Below are positions 20,201 through 33,752 of a DNA stretch of 64,000 bases, piece after piece; position 1 is the first letter of the stretch; each line of letters opens with the position of its first letter. The notes under the pieces are model-generated. The model was not told the origin of the DNA and did not search any database. It saw only the letters and a program-made list of their open reading frames with translations. The position numbers were made by a program, and so were the translations under genes. The DNA comes from Verrucomicrobiota bacterium (GTDB lineage Bacteria > Verrucomicrobiota > Verrucomicrobiia > Limisphaerales > JADLHS01). The DNA lies in the NCBI GenBank assembly GCA_029573725.1, contig JAKQDQ010000178.1:401174-465173 (forward strand), given 5' to 3'.

Positions 20201-21841
20201 ACGCGCGGCACCACGCCCGGGGTGGGGCTGATTTCGCCGCCGCCGCACCACGACATTTACTCCATCGAAGACCTGGCGGAGCTCATCCATGATCTGAAGT
20301 GTGCGAACTCGGAAGCGCGGATCAGCGTGAAGCTCGTGGCCGAAATCGGCGTCGGCACCATTGCCGCCGGGGTGGCCAAGGCGCATGCGGATGTGGTGTT
20401 GATTTCCGGACATGACGGCGGGACCGGCGCCTCGCCGCTCTCCTCCATCAAACATGCCGGCGCCCCGTGGGAACTGGGGCTGGCGGAAACGCAACAAACC
20501 CTGCTGCTCAACAATCTCCGCAGCCGCATTGTGGTCGAAGCGGACGGCCAGTTGAAAACGGGCCGGGACGTGGTGATTGCCGCCTTGTTGGGTGCGGAAG
20601 AGTTCGGATTCGCGACGGCGCCGCTGGCGGCCTTGGGCTGCATCCTGATGCGGGTTTGCCACCTCAACACCTGCCCGGTGGGAATCGCGACCCAGGACCC
20701 GCGCCTGCGGGCCCGGTTTGCCGGGGCCCCGGAACACGTGGTCAACTTCATGCGGTTTATTGCCCAGGAAGTTCGCGAACTGATGGCGCAGCTCGGATTT
20801 CGCACCCTCATGGAAATGGTGGGGCGAACCGACAAACTGGAAATGCGGCCGGCCGTGGAACATTGGAAGGCGCAGGGGCTGGACTACGGGAGAATCTTTC
20901 ATCAACCCGCACTGCCGCCTGACGTTGGCCGGCATTGCCAGATGGCGCAGGATCACGGGCTGGCCAGGACTTTTGACCGGCGTGAGTTGTGGGAGGTGTG
21001 CCGGCCGGCCTGGGAACACGGCCGACCGGTGCAGGTGACCCTGCCGGTGCGCAACATTGATCGGGTCATCGGCACGCTGATCGGCAGCGAGATTACCCGG
21101 CGGCACGGGGCGGAGGGGTTGCCGGCAGACACGGTGCAGCTGAATCTGCACGGGAGCGCCGGCCAGAGTTTCGGTGCGTTCGTGCCGCGCGGGCTGACGC
21201 TCACCCTGGTGGGTGATGCCAATGATTATCTCGGCAAAGGGTTGAGTGGCGGAAAAATCATCGTCCGGCCGCCGGACGCGGCCACCTTCGCGGCCGAAGA
21301 GAATGTAATCATCGGCAACGTTGCGCTCTACGGCGCCACGAGCGGCGAGGCCTACATCCGCGGCGTGGCGGGCGAACGATTCGCGGTGCGCAATTCCGGC
21401 GCCCAGGCGGTGGTGGAAGGCGTGGGTGATCACGGGTGCGAGTACATGACCGGCGGACAGGTGGTGGTCTTGGGGGGCACCGGACGCAATTTTGCCGCCG
21501 GCATGTCGGGCGGCGTGGCGTACGTGTTCGATCCCGCCGGCGAGTTTGCGCCACGGTGCAACCGGGCCATGGTGGACCTGGAAAGCCTGACCGATCCGGA
21601 CGAGGTGGAAACGGTGCGCCGGCTGATCGCCCGGCACCACGAGTACACCGGCAGTGTGCGCGCCCGGGATATTCTCGCCCAATGGGCGCCGGACCGGTTT
21701 GTAAAAGTGATGCCGAAGGACTATCGCCGCGCGCTGGCTGCATTGCAGCGCGCCCGGGCGGAGGGGCTGGAGGGCGAGGCGGCGGTGCTGGCAGCGTTCG
21801 AGAACAATGCGCGGGAACTCGCGCTCGCAGGAGGACATTGA
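17252..21841 (+). CDS. gltB: Glutamate synthase (NADPH) large subunit
   Basis: 1529 residues, full length. It transfers the amide of glutamine to 2-oxoglutarate. Layout: N-terminal class II glutaminase with the nucleophile Cys in [14 protein letters not shown] (the preceding ~20 residues would be a cleaved propeptide), a central domain, the FMN-binding synthase barrel ([12 protein letters not shown], then [19 protein letters not shown]), the 3Fe-4S cysteines in [15 protein letters not shown] near residue 1140, and the C-terminal GXGXG beta-helix ([16 protein letters not shown]). It starts 5 bp after the Lrp-like regulator and ends 1 bp before gltD, which takes its ribosome site from within this gene. 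Product goes to amino-group donation throughout the cell. Confidence 0.98.
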   Translation: MTPPGFPSRQGLYDPAHEHDACGVGFVADIRGRKSHTILRQALQVLNNLQHRGASGSEINTGDGAGILLQTPHEFLVAACRREQISLPGPREYGVGMVFLPRNRADRYKCEKLFEEIVDAEGQTVLGWRPVPTCNTGLGDWARQNEPIIRQVFIGRAPGLADDLAFERKLYIIRKLAEKGIRYSGIKGCEQFYIPSLSYKTLIYKGMLLPSQLEAYFPDLSDPALETALALVHSRFSTNTFPSWERAHPYRYVAHNGEINTLRGNVNWMLARQATLVSEVFGADLKKLFPIINEDGSDSAMFDNVLEFLVLAGRSLPQAMMMMVPEPWSGHEGMSDAKKAFYAYHACLMEPWDGPASMVFTDGIQIGATLDRNGLRPSRYYITKDHLVVLASEVGVLDVPAERVLHKGRLQPGHMFLLDTAQGRVIADAEIKATIAAEQPYRLWLNTHQITLAALPERAVPPSDPATLLPRQRAFGYTFEDLRLILAPMARDGAQPIGSMGTDTPLAVLSNQPQLLYNYFKQLFAQVTNPPIDAIREEIVTSTETVLGASGNLLQCVPENCANIKIPGPILSNEDFARLQHCALPNFKPVTLPILFPAAAGARGLERAVDQLCQQVTQAIRAGRTFIILSDRGVNAEQAAIPALLAVSAVNHHLIRTGTRTRASLLLESGEPREVHHFALLLGYGASAINPYLAFESLDDLIRQGMLTDIQHPQAVRNYLKAATKGVVKTMAKMGISTIQSYRGAQIFEAIGLNSWVIDKYFTWTASRIEGIGIEELAEEVLRRHRHAFPGRPGPDPTLDTGGQYQWRHDGEHHLFNPETVQKLQLAVRTDNYRVFKEYSTAVNDQSRRLCTLRGLFQFKYAPTPLPLDEVESVESLVRRFKTGAMSYGSISQEAHEALAIAMNRLGGRSNTGEGGEDPARYVREPNGDSKNSAIKQVASGRFGVTSLYLTQARELQIKMAQGAKPGEGGELPGTKVYPWIAKTRGTTPGVGLISPPPHHDIYSIEDLAELIHDLKCANSEARISVKLVAEIGVGTIAAGVAKAHADVVLISGHDGGTGASPLSSIKHAGAPWELGLAETQQTLLLNNLRSRIVVEADGQLKTGRDVVIAALLGAEEFGFATAPLAALGCILMRVCHLNTCPVGIATQDPRLRARFAGAPEHVVNFMRFIAQEVRELMAQLGFRTLMEMVGRTDKLEMRPAVEHWKAQGLDYGRIFHQPALPPDVGRHCQMAQDHGLARTFDRRELWEVCRPAWEHGRPVQVTLPVRNIDRVIGTLIGSEITRRHGAEGLPADTVQLNLHGSAGQSFGAFVPRGLTLTLVGDANDYLGKGLSGGKIIVRPPDAATFAAEENVIIGNVALYGATSGEAYIRGVAGERFAVRNSGAQAVVEGVGDHGCEYMTGGQVVVLGGTGRNFAAGMSGGVAYVFDPAGEFAPRCNRAMVDLESLTDPDEVETVRRLIARHHEYTGSVRARDILAQWAPDRFVKVMPKDYRRALAALQRARAEGLEGEAAVLAAFENNARELALAGGH

Positions 21842-21842
21842 C

Positions 21843-23318
21843 ATGGGCAAGATCACCGGATTTTTGGAGTTTTCACGGGAGCTGCCCGAGGACCGCAAGC
21901 CGGAGGAACGGCTCCGGGACTGGCAGGAATTTCACCAGCCGATGTCGGAAGACAAGCTCCGGCAACAGGGCGCGCGTTGCATGGATTGCGGCATCCCGTT
22001 TTGTCATACGGGCAATCTGCTGGCCGGCATGGCCAGCGGTTGTCCCATTCACAACCTGATTCCGGAATGGAACGATCTGGTGTACCGCGGGCTGTGGCGC
22101 GAGGCGCTGGAGCGGTTGCACAAGACGAACAACTTTCCCGATTTCACCGGCCGGGTGTGTCCGGCCCCCTGCGAGGGCTCATGTGTGCTGGGCATGCACC
22201 AGCCGCCCGTCACGATCAAGAACCTCGAATACGCCATCATCGAGAAGGGGTTTGCGGAAGGGTGGGTCACGGCTCAGCCGCCCGCCCAACGCACCGGCAA
22301 GTCGGTGGCCATTGTGGGCAGCGGCCCGGCGGGATTGTCGTGCGCGGCGCAGTTGAACCGGGCCGGACACCTGGTCACGGTGTACGAGCGGGCGGACCGG
22401 ATCGGCGGTTTGCTGATGTACGGCATCCCGAACATGAAACTCGATAAGGCCGTGGTGCAACGGCGGGTGGATTTGCTGGCGCAGGAGGGCATCCGGTTCG
22501 TGACGCGCTGTGAAGTCGGCCGGGACTTGCCGGCCGGAAAGCTCTTACAGGATTTTGACGCGGTGGTGCTTTGTGGCGGGGCAACCCGCCCCCGCGATTT
22601 GGCGGTGCCGGGGCGCGAACTGTCCGGAGTCCACTTTGCGATGGAATTTCTCACGGCCAACACCCGGCATTTGTTGGACCCGCAGGTGCCGTACATCAAC
22701 GCTGCCGGCAAGGACGTGATCGTCATCGGTGGCGGGGACACCGGCACGGATTGTTGTGGCACGGCCCTGCGACACGGCTGCCGGAGTCTGATCCAGCTCG
22801 AAATCATGCCGCAACTGCCGCCGGAGCGGGCGGCGGATAATCCGTGGCCGCAGTGGCCGAAGGTGCATAAGCTGGATTATGGCCAGGCGGAGGCGGCGGC
22901 GGTGTTTGGGGCGGATCCGCGGCAGTATTTGGTGACCGTGAAGCAGTGTCTTGGTGCCGGGGACGTGCAGGCCCTTGAGATCGTCCGCGTCGAGTGGAAG
23001 AAGGACGCTCAGGGACGGTTGACTCCGGCAGTGGTGGCCGGCAGTGAGCAGCGGCTGCCGGCGCAGCTGGTCCTGCTGGCAATGGGCTTTTTGGGGCCGG
23101 AGGATGGACTCTTGAAGGCGCTACAGGTCGAACAGGATGCGCGCAGCAACGTCAAGGCCGAACACGGGAAGTTTACGACCAACATCCCGGGAATCTTCGC
23201 TGCGGGAGACATGCGCCGCGGACAAAGTCTGGTGGTTTGGGCCATCAACGAAGGCCGGGGGGCCGCGCGGGAATGTGACCGGTATCTGATGGGCGAGGTT
23301 TCGGAGGCGTTGCGGTGA
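21843..23318 (+). CDS. gltD: Glutamate synthase (NADPH) small subunit
   Basis: 491 residues. It passes electrons from NADPH through FAD and Fe-S clusters to GltB. The N-terminal cysteine-rich domain is intact ([47 protein letters not shown]); then the FAD-binding [17 protein letters not shown] and the NADPH-binding [13 protein letters not shown]. The ATG at 21843 is set by AGGAGG at 21829-21834, eight bases upstream and inside the end of gltB, indicating translational coupling. The next gene, a sigma-54 activator, begins 44 bp downstream. Confidence 0.98.
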   Translation: MGKITGFLEFSRELPEDRKPEERLRDWQEFHQPMSEDKLRQQGARCMDCGIPFCHTGNLLAGMASGCPIHNLIPEWNDLVYRGLWREALERLHKTNNFPDFTGRVCPAPCEGSCVLGMHQPPVTIKNLEYAIIEKGFAEGWVTAQPPAQRTGKSVAIVGSGPAGLSCAAQLNRAGHLVTVYERADRIGGLLMYGIPNMKLDKAVVQRRVDLLAQEGIRFVTRCEVGRDLPAGKLLQDFDAVVLCGGATRPRDLAVPGRELSGVHFAMEFLTANTRHLLDPQVPYINAAGKDVIVIGGGDTGTDCCGTALRHGCRSLIQLEIMPQLPPERAADNPWPQWPKVHKLDYGQAEAAAVFGADPRQYLVTVKQCLGAGDVQALEIVRVEWKKDAQGRLTPAVVAGSEQRLPAQLVLLAMGFLGPEDGLLKALQVEQDARSNVKAEHGKFTTNIPGIFAAGDMRRGQSLVVWAINEGRGAARECDRYLMGEVSEALR

Positions 23319-23362
23319 GGCGCCCGCCTCCCGGGATCCCGCGAACCTGATGGAGGTGATGC

Positions 23363-24967
23363 GTGAAACCCTTCGCGAGTGAAACCAAGCCGGAATGGGT
23401 GCGGTTTACCGAGGAGGTCTGTGCCTGGGCGGCGGAAAAGGGCGGCCGGGTGGCGGATGGGCTGGGTCTGCTGCTGAACATTGCCTACATGCTGGAAAGC
23501 CGCCCGAACTTGCGCGCGGTTCTCGCGCCGATTCTGGCGCAAATGGAACAGGTGATGGCCTTTCAGCGCGGCCTCATTCTCATTCTGGATTCCAAGCACG
23601 ACGCCATTTCGATCACTGAGACGATCGGCCTGCCCCGCAGTGTCGCCCCAACGGAGTATCTCAAGCGGTGCCGTCCGGTGGTGGACCAGGTGATTCGCAC
23701 CGGCGCCCCGCTGGTGTTGCCGGAATTCGCCCCCGCCGCCCCCGCTCCAGCCGGAGTCCCGGAGGTGGCGCCTGAAACAATGGCGCTGCTTTGTGTGCCG
23801 GTGAAATGCGGCGGGGAGGTGGTGGGTTGCCTGAGCGTGGAACGGCGGCGGCATGCGGAAGCCAGCCTGGCGGCCGATCAGCGGCTGCTGTCGCTGGTGG
23901 CCAACGTCATGGCTCAAAGTGTCCAATCCCACCGCCAGACGGCCGACCACCTGGAGACGTTGCGCCGCGAGAACGAACGCCTGCAGGAGCAGCTGGAATC
24001 GAGCCTGCGGCCGCCGAACCTGATCGGCAACTCCACCGGGATGCGCTCTGTCTATCTGCACATCGAGCAGGTGGCGGGCAGCAGCACCACCGTGTTGGTT
24101 CGCGGGGAATCCGGCGTCGGCAAGGAACTGGTGGCGCGCGCGCTGCATGAGCAGAGTCCGCGTCAGGGGCGCGCCTTCGTCAAGTTCAACTGCGCCGCCC
24201 TGCCGGAATCCATCATCGAGAGCGAACTGTTCGGTCACGAACGGGGCGCCTTTACCGGGGCCATCGCCATGCGCCAGGGGCGGTTTGAAATCGCCAATGG
24301 CGGCACGCTGTTCCTGGATGAAATCGGCGACGTGTCGCCCGTCACACAGGTCAAACTGTTGCGCGTGTTGCAGGAAAAGGAATTTGAGCGGGTGGGCAGT
24401 CACACCCCGATCCGCACTGACGTGCGGATCATCGCCGCGACCAGCCGGAATCTCGAAGAGATGATCGAACAGGGCAAGTTTCGCGCGGATCTCTACTATC
24501 GGCTCAATATTTTCCCAATCTATGTACCGCCGTTGCGTGAGCGGAAATCGGATGTTCTCCTGCTCGCCGATCATTTCGTCGAAAAGTTCAGTCGCAACAG
24601 CCGCAAGCCGGTGCGCCGGATTTCCACCGCGGCCATTGATTTGCTCATGAGCTATCATTGGCCCGGGAACGTCCGTGAACTTGAAAATTGCCTTGAACGG
24701 GCCGTGCTGCTCTGCCAGGGCAATGCCATCGAGGCGCACCACCTGCCGCCCACGTTGCAGAAGCGGGAGGCGACCGAGCCGGGTGCGGGAGGAACACTGC
24801 AGGCGGCCGTGGCGGCGTTGGAATATGAAATGATTGTTGCCGAACTCAAAGCCAGCGACGGCAACATGGCGGCCGCCGCGCGGAGTCTGGGTCTGACTGA
24901 ACGTCAGATCGGCCTGCGCGTGAAACGATTCGGCATTGACTTCAAGCGTTTTCGACGCGGCAGTTAA
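23363..24967 (+). CDS. NifA-type sigma-54-dependent transcriptional activator (GAF-AAA+-Fis HTH)
   Basis: 534 residues. Residues ~45-190 form a GAF sensor domain; then the AAA+ domain with Walker A GESGVGKE at 248-255, the sigma-54-contacting GAFTGA loop at 295-300 and Walker [12 protein letters not shown]; the C-terminus is a Fis-type helix-turn-helix ([20 protein letters not shown]). This order is that of NifA/NorR-like activators. A GTG start at 23363 follows an excellent ribosome site, GGAGGTGA at 23352-23359. No nif genes are present. Between gltBD and the amtB-glnK-glnA operon it most likely activates the sigma-54 promoter at 25138 in response to nitrogen status. What the GAF domain binds is unknown. 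Confidence 0.93.
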   Translation: MKPFASETKPEWVRFTEEVCAWAAEKGGRVADGLGLLLNIAYMLESRPNLRAVLAPILAQMEQVMAFQRGLILILDSKHDAISITETIGLPRSVAPTEYLKRCRPVVDQVIRTGAPLVLPEFAPAAPAPAGVPEVAPETMALLCVPVKCGGEVVGCLSVERRRHAEASLAADQRLLSLVANVMAQSVQSHRQTADHLETLRRENERLQEQLESSLRPPNLIGNSTGMRSVYLHIEQVAGSSTTVLVRGESGVGKELVARALHEQSPRQGRAFVKFNCAALPESIIESELFGHERGAFTGAIAMRQGRFEIANGGTLFLDEIGDVSPVTQVKLLRVLQEKEFERVGSHTPIRTDVRIIAATSRNLEEMIEQGKFRADLYYRLNIFPIYVPPLRERKSDVLLLADHFVEKFSRNSRKPVRRISTAAIDLLMSYHWPGNVRELENCLERAVLLCQGNAIEAHHLPPTLQKREATEPGAGGTLQAAVAALEYEMIVAELKASDGNMAAAARSLGLTERQIGLRVKRFGIDFKRFRRGS

Positions 24968-24979
24968 TGCGGTCTGCAC

Positions 24980-24999
24980 AAGCTACGTTTCCGTAGCTT
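24980..24999. terminator. Perfect 8-bp inverted repeat after the sigma-54 activator gene
   Basis: AAGCTACG / CGTAGCTT with a 4-nt TTTC loop, starting 12 bp after the stop codon. It may be the activator gene's terminator (only a weak T-tract follows). Because it also lies ~140 bp upstream of the sigma-54 promoter, it could be an enhancer-type binding site. The sequence cannot decide. Confidence 0.45.
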
Positions 25000-25137
25000 T
25001 CCTGCCGCGTTCCCACCTGAATGTCGCTTTGCTACGGCGAAGAGTTCGGCGCGCAAGGAATCTGCGCGCAAAATTTTCTGCAGTTTTCCTGAGGATTCCG
25101 GCGTGTTTTTACGCGGGCCGCATTTGTTCCGGGCGGA

Positions 25138-25153
25138 TGGCATGACCCCTGCA
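25138..25153 (+). promoter_or_regulatory. Sigma-54 (-24/-12) promoter for the porin-amtB-glnK-glnA operon
   Basis: TGGCATGACCCCTGCA has the invariant GG-N10-GC spacing and matches the TGGCAyr-N4-TTGCw consensus at most positions (C for the first T of the -12 box). It lies 60 bp upstream of the porin-like start codon, downstream of a gene for a sigma-54 activator, and ahead of ammonium-assimilation genes that are classic sigma-54 targets. No TGT-N10-ACA NifA site was found upstream. Confidence 0.75.
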
Positions 25154-25212
25154 CAAAGACCGGCGAGTTGGCGATGCAACTCATTTAACCCGTGCAAACC
25201 ACCGACAGCTCC

Positions 25213-25989
25213 ATGAAACGCGTTTATCTTTGGGAATGGCTGGCCACGCTGGCGATCGTTACGCCGGTCGCGTGTTCAGGAGAGCTTCGCGAACCGGAGG
25301 CCACGACAGAACGTAACTGGAAGGCGGAAGCCGGAGCCGATTACTACAGCACCTACCTCTTTCGCGGGGTGGACATTTCCAAACACCACCCGCTGGCCCA
25401 AACCCGTCTCCTGCTTGAATACAAGCGTTTCACCGCCGCCTACACCGGTTACTACAGCCCGGTGGATCAGCCCGGTTTGAAGTGGTACACAGAACATAAT
25501 TACACGCTCGATTATACGGCGACCTGGGAGCAATTCTCCCTTACCGCCGGGGCGCAATATTATCAGTACCCCAATGGCCGTTCCGGAGTGGATACTTGGG
25601 ACCTCTACGGCGTTCTCGCCTACGATTTTCCGCTCTTAAACCCCAGAGCCACGCTGAACTGGGACGTGGACGAATTCCACACCGGGTACGCGACTGTGGG
25701 CCTCAGCCATGAGTTCGATCTCAGCAAGCCGGCCTGTTTGCCAGAACCAGGCATGCTGACCCTGACCCCTTCCGCCGCGCTGGGAATTGACCTTGGTTAC
25801 AATTCCAGGAAAACACAGGCCAACCTCAACTGGAACGATGTCTTGCTGGGTCTCACTGTCAATCTGGCCGTAACCCGGAACATCTCCCTCCATACCGGGG
25901 TGCTGGCGTCCTTTGCCCTCGATTCGCTTCACGAAATCAACCAAGGCAACGAAGTCATCGGAAATTTTGGCGTCGTGGTCACCTTCTGA
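25213..25989 (+). CDS. Outer-membrane beta-barrel (TorF/gcw_chp-like putative porin)
   Basis: 258 residues from the ATG at 25213, which starts a signal peptide (MKRVYLWEWLATLAIVTPVA); an in-frame GTG at 25192 is the alternative. After the signal the sequence alternates aromatic/hydrophobic and polar residues in ~10-residue strands (DYYSTYLFRGVDISKHHPLA, TLDYTATWEQFSLTAGAQYY) and ends in Phe (FGVVVTF), as outer-membrane barrels do. The FRGVDIS-type motif near the N-terminus recalls the TorF/gcw_chp family of putative porins, often next to glnK-amtB. First gene of the sigma-54 operon, 13 bp before amtB; it probably lets ammonium or another N source across the outer membrane. Confidence 0.8.
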   Translation: MKRVYLWEWLATLAIVTPVACSGELREPEATTERNWKAEAGADYYSTYLFRGVDISKHHPLAQTRLLLEYKRFTAAYTGYYSPVDQPGLKWYTEHNYTLDYTATWEQFSLTAGAQYYQYPNGRSGVDTWDLYGVLAYDFPLLNPRATLNWDVDEFHTGYATVGLSHEFDLSKPACLPEPGMLTLTPSAALGIDLGYNSRKTQANLNWNDVLLGLTVNLAVTRNISLHTGVLASFALDSLHEINQGNEVIGNFGVVVTF

Positions 25990-26002
25990 AAGGAAAAAGG
26001 AT

Positions 26003-27798
<1,796 letters not shown>

Positions 27799-27828
27799 CA
27801 AAAACTTAACCAGTAAAACCAACATCCT

Positions 27829-29238
27829 ATGACCTCCCAAGAAGTACTGACACTGTGCAAAAACAAGAATGTTCAACTCGTGGACGTAAAATTCTGCGAT
27901 TTCCTCGGCACCTGGCAGCATTTTTGTGTGCCCATTGCCGAACTCAACGCCGAGGTGTTCGCGGAAGGATTGGGCTTCGACGGCTCCTCCATTCGCGGTT
28001 GGAAATCCATCGAGGCCAGCGACATGCTGCTCCTGCTGGATCCCGACACGGCGATCATTGATCCATTCCCCACCACGCCGACGCTGAGCCTCGTGGCGGA
28101 TGGCGTGGACCCGATGACCCGTGAACCCTACAGCCGCGACCCGCGCAACGTCGCGCGCAAGGCGGAGGCCTATCTGAAAAGCACCGGGGTTGCCGACACG
28201 GCTTACATGGGGCCGGAAGCGGAGTTTTTCATCTTCGACGAAGTGCGGTACGGCCAGACGGCCAACAGCGGGTTCTATTTCCTGGACAGCATCGAAGGCA
28301 TCTGGAACAGCGGCCGGGAGGAGGGCCCGAACCTGGGCAACAAAATCCGCCACAAGGAAGGATACTTCCCGGTGGCGCCGGCCGACACGCAGGTCGAGAT
28401 CCGCAACGAAATGATCAACGTGATGCGCGATTGCGGGCTGCGTGTTGAGCGGGAGCACCATGAAGTGGCGACCGCCGGACAGGCGGAAATTGATCTACGG
28501 TTCAACTCCCTGGTGAAAATGGCCGATGACATGATGCTCTACAAGTACATCGTCAAAAACGTCGCCCGACGCCGCAATAAAACCGTCACCTTCATGCCCA
28601 AGCCGTTGTTCGGCGACAACGGCTCCGGCATGCATACACACCAGTCGCTGTGGAAGAAGGGCAAACCCTTGTTTGCTGGCAATCAATACGCCGGCCTGAG
28701 CGAGATGGCCTTGCACTACATCGGCGGAATCTTGAAACACGCCCGCGCCATGGCGGCATTCACGAATCCCACTGTGAACAGCTACAAACGCCTGACTCCC
28801 GGCTTCGAAGCGCCGGTCAATCTGGCTTATAGTTCGCGCAACCGGTCGGCCGCCATTCGCATCCCGACCTACTCGCCCAGTCCGAAGGCCAAGCGCATCG
28901 AATATCGCCCGCCCGATCCCACGGCGAATCCCTACCTCGCCATGGCGGCCATGTTGATGGCCGGTTTGGATGGCATCCAGAACCGGATTGATCCCGGCGA
29001 GCCCCTCGACAAAAACATTTATGAACTGCCCCCGGAGGAACTCAAGCAGGTTCCCTCCATGCCCGGCAGTCTGACCGAGGCGTGTGACGCCCTCGAAAAA
29101 GACCACGGTTTTCTTCTCAAAGGCGATGTCTTCACCCGGGATGTGATCGAAACCTGGATTGAAATGAAGCGCAAGGAACAGGACCAAATCCGATTGCGTC
29201 CGCATCCCTGGGAGTTCAGTATGTACTACGACGCGTAA
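27829..29238 (+). CDS. glnA: Glutamine synthetase type I
   Basis: 469 residues, dodecameric GSI-beta type. It makes glutamine from glutamate, ammonia and ATP. Signatures: [34 protein letters not shown], the ATP-site [20 protein letters not shown], and NRSAAIRIP. The adenylylation segment [10 protein letters not shown], with the Tyr modified by GlnE, is present near residue 399, and glnE is encoded 4.5 kb downstream. The protein ends [12 protein letters not shown], as expected. It lies 30 bp after glnK and 24 bp before carA, all in one direction. Confidence 0.98.
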   Translation: MTSQEVLTLCKNKNVQLVDVKFCDFLGTWQHFCVPIAELNAEVFAEGLGFDGSSIRGWKSIEASDMLLLLDPDTAIIDPFPTTPTLSLVADGVDPMTREPYSRDPRNVARKAEAYLKSTGVADTAYMGPEAEFFIFDEVRYGQTANSGFYFLDSIEGIWNSGREEGPNLGNKIRHKEGYFPVAPADTQVEIRNEMINVMRDCGLRVEREHHEVATAGQAEIDLRFNSLVKMADDMMLYKYIVKNVARRRNKTVTFMPKPLFGDNGSGMHTHQSLWKKGKPLFAGNQYAGLSEMALHYIGGILKHARAMAAFTNPTVNSYKRLTPGFEAPVNLAYSSRNRSAAIRIPTYSPSPKAKRIEYRPPDPTANPYLAMAAMLMAGLDGIQNRIDPGEPLDKNIYELPPEELKQVPSMPGSLTEACDALEKDHGFLLKGDVFTRDVIETWIEMKRKEQDQIRLRPHPWEFSMYYDA

Positions 29239-29262
29239 ACCGCGCCCGGAGATAACTGATCG

Positions 29263-30438
29263 ATGTCGCCCGCCCTGCTTGCGTTGGAAGATGGCTCTCT
29301 GTTCTATGGAGAGTCCATCGGTGTTGCCGGACGGGCCGTGGGTGAGGTGGTGTTCAACACCGCCATGACCGGCTACCAGGAAATTCTCACCGATCCTTCC
29401 TACGCCCGGCAGATTGTCACGCTCACTTATCCGCACATCGGCAATACCGGCACGAACCCCGAGGACATGGAGTCCGACCGGGTGCATGCGGCCGGGCTGG
29501 TCATCCGCGACCTGCCCCACCTCCACAGTAGTTTCCGCGCCACGGAGGCCTTGCCCGATTTCATGCGCCGCCACAAGCTGGTCGGCATCGCCGGCCTGGA
29601 TACCCGCCGCCTCACGCGCCTGCTGCGCGAGAAGGGCGCGCAAAACGGTTGCATCCTCGCGGTGGGCAAGGGGCGCCGGCCCGGGGTTCGGGCCGCCTTG
29701 AAGGCGGCCCGCGCCGTCCCCGGCTTGCAGGGTGCGGATCTGGCCAAAGTGGTCAGCATCAAACAACCCGGCCGCTGGGACGAGGGCTTGTGGGTGTTGG
29801 GCAAAGGTCATGCCCGGCAGCAACGTCCCCGGTTTCATGTTGTGGCGTACGATTACGGCATCAAACGCAATATTTTGCGCATGCTGGCGGCCCGGGGGTG
29901 TCGGATGACGGTGGTGCCGGCGCGGACGCCGGCCGGGGCGGTGCTCAAGCTCAAACCGGATGGCGTGTTTTTGTCCAATGGTCCGGGCGACCCGGAGGCC
30001 TGTGACTACGCGATTGTAGCGATCCGCCGCTTTCTCGACGCCGGCCTGCCCATTTTCGGCATCTGCCTTGGGCACCAGTTGCTCGGCCTGGCGGCCGGGG
30101 CGCGCACCATCAAAATGAAATTTGGTCATCATGGGGCCAATCATCCCGTGCTGGCGGTGCACAGCGGCCGCGTGTTGATCAGCAGCCAGAACCATGGCTT
30201 TGCGGTGGACGAAGCCACCCTGCCACCGAACGTGCGCGTGACCCATCGCTCGTTGTTTGACGGTTCGGTGCAGGGCCTCGAATTCACCGATCATCCGGTC
30301 TTCTGCTTTCAGGGGCATCCGGAGGCCAGCCCCGGCCCACATGACGTGGCCCCGTTGTTCGACAGGTTCATTGCCGGCATGGCAAAGCGCCAGTCCGCGG
30401 GCCGCCCCAAGCCGAAAGGGAAGCCCATCGCCTCGTGA
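29263..30438 (+). CDS. carA: Carbamoyl-phosphate synthase small (glutaminase) subunit
   Basis: 391 residues. It hydrolyses glutamine and channels ammonia to CarB for carbamoyl phosphate (arginine and pyrimidine synthesis). The N-terminal CPSase domain has [19 protein letters not shown]; the class I glutaminase domain has the nucleophile in [13 protein letters not shown] and the His/Glu in [13 protein letters not shown]. It lies 24 bp after glnA, so glutamine made by GlnA feeds directly into this step. A basic, Ala/Pro-rich segment between the domains (around residues 140-155) is slightly unusual. Confidence 0.97.
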   Translation: MSPALLALEDGSLFYGESIGVAGRAVGEVVFNTAMTGYQEILTDPSYARQIVTLTYPHIGNTGTNPEDMESDRVHAAGLVIRDLPHLHSSFRATEALPDFMRRHKLVGIAGLDTRRLTRLLREKGAQNGCILAVGKGRRPGVRAALKAARAVPGLQGADLAKVVSIKQPGRWDEGLWVLGKGHARQQRPRFHVVAYDYGIKRNILRMLAARGCRMTVVPARTPAGAVLKLKPDGVFLSNGPGDPEACDYAIVAIRRFLDAGLPIFGICLGHQLLGLAAGARTIKMKFGHHGANHPVLAVHSGRVLISSQNHGFAVDEATLPPNVRVTHRSLFDGSVQGLEFTDHPVFCFQGHPEASPGPHDVAPLFDRFIAGMAKRQSAGRPKPKGKPIAS

Positions 30439-30478
30439 CAGATTGGCGACCTGCAATCGTCCACCGGCCCCTGATCCT

Positions 30479-33724
<3,246 letters not shown>

Positions 33725-33752
33725 CTGCCAATCCGCGCGGCCCGGCGCCCCT

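Noticed and set aside
23363-24967. Considered naming the activator nifA and proposing nitrogen fixation
   Set aside because: No nifHDK or related genes in the window and no TGT-N10-ACA site upstream of the sigma-54 promoter. The architecture alone is shared by NorR, FhlA-like and other activators.
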